In this document: positions 14,406 to 14,693 of the stretch, one piece after another | Layout: every line of letters begins with the position of its first letter | How positions within the stretch are numbered: position 1 is the stretch's first letter | Assembly (NCBI GenBank): GCA_013813185.1 | Contig: JACCSD010000050.1 | Coordinates: 1 to 14,693 of the forward strand | Source: Burkholderiaceae bacterium | GTDB lineage: Bacteria > Pseudomonadota > Gammaproteobacteria > Burkholderiales > Burkholderiaceae_F | Direction: 5' to 3' | DNA: 14,693 nucleotides | The notes under the pieces: generated by a model | What the model saw: only the letters and a program-made list of their open reading frames with translations | Told to the model about the DNA's origin: nothing | The model's database searches: none | Position numbers and translations under genes: made by a program

Positions 14406-14693
14406 CTACTGCGCTTGGAGCTGCAGCCCATTCTGATCGTTCACGATAACGAGCTGCTGACCGTTTACCGGTCGCAGGGTTTTCCCGCGAAATTCAACGG
14501 CCGCGGGTTTGCATACTTGATGTGTGATCGTCGTGCGCGCCGGCAGCTGGTATCTCTGCCCGTCAAGCCCATATGAAACGGCCACCCCGGCCCGGTTGGC
14601 CACTTTGAACTCGATCGATTGCGAAGTAGGCCGGCCGAACAGTTGAACCGCATAGTAGTAGTCGGTCTTGGCGCTGCGCGCGATGGCGACCGC
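14406..14693 (-). CDS. Unrecognised protein, C-terminal part (runs off the right edge)
   Basis: An open frame on the minus strand enters from the window's right edge and ends at a stop at 14406-14408, giving 95 residues with no start codon required inside the window. It reads from AVAIARSAKTDYYYAVQL through FGRPTSQSIEFKVANRAG to a tail of VNGQQLVIVNDQNGLQLQAQ. It looks like a beta-strand-rich domain with alternating polar and hydrophobic residues, one cysteine (HQVCKP) and no membrane segment. Such composition fits a secreted or periplasmic protein, but no family is recognised. A GTG at 14603 could act as an internal start, yet the unbroken frame to the edge favours a longer gene. It is on the same strand as msrB-msrA, 71 bp upstream of msrB. 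Confidence 0.6.
   Translation of the reverse strand, partial: AVAIARSAKTDYYYAVQLFGRPTSQSIEFKVANRAGVAVSYGLDGQRYQLPARTTITHQVCKPAAVEFRGKTLRPVNGQQLVIVNDQNGLQLQAQ

Noticed and set aside
1..14693. CRISPR array, insertion sequence, prophage or toxin-antitoxin/defence system
   Set aside because: No regularly spaced repeats, transposase, integrase, phage structural genes or paired small toxin-antitoxin frames were seen. Ku is a repair protein and by itself is not evidence of a defence island.

Overview
The window looks like a chromosomal segment of a GC-rich proteobacterium, most likely a betaproteobacterium (Burkholderiales-like). The basis is high GC with G/C-rich third codon positions, a complete System I cytochrome c maturation cluster, PurT, a phasin of the kind tied to polyhydroxyalkanoate granules, and a bacterial Ku. 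This placement is inference from gene content; no rRNA or other taxonomic marker is present.

Layout. Positions 1-183 hold no convincing gene, only a near-perfect 28-nt inverted repeat (59-86). On the minus strand are a NarL/LuxR-type response regulator (184-837) and, upstream of it, purT (990-2216). Divergent from purT and separated from it by only about 46 bp, the plus strand carries ccmABCDEFGHI (2263-9272), nine closely packed genes with five successive 4-base start/stop overlaps among them. A methyltransferase-like gene (9288-9905) follows at 15 bp. After a gap of about 280 bp with an AT-rich patch come ku (10190-11110), a phasin (11187-11795) and a CPA1-type Na+/H+ antiporter (11844-13169), all on the plus strand. 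A 7-bp hairpin lies in the 17-bp convergent gap and runs into the 3' end of msrA. The last block is on the minus strand: msrA (13187-13831), msrB (13828-14334, overlapping msrA by 4 bases) and the 3' part of an unrecognised gene running off the right edge (14406-14693).

How the genes work together. CcmABCD load and release heme onto the periplasmic chaperone CcmE. CcmF, CcmH and CcmI ligate the heme to apocytochrome c, and CcmG (thioredoxin-like) keeps the CXXCH and CcmH cysteines reduced. The msrA/msrB pair carries export signals and should repair oxidised methionines in the envelope. Ku points to a non-homologous end-joining capacity, but no LigD is in the window. The phasin points to PHA storage granules.

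Most of the window is conventional housekeeping. I found no clear previously undescribed system. The least explained items are the methyltransferase-like gene after ccmI, the gap before ku, and the partial gene at the right edge.
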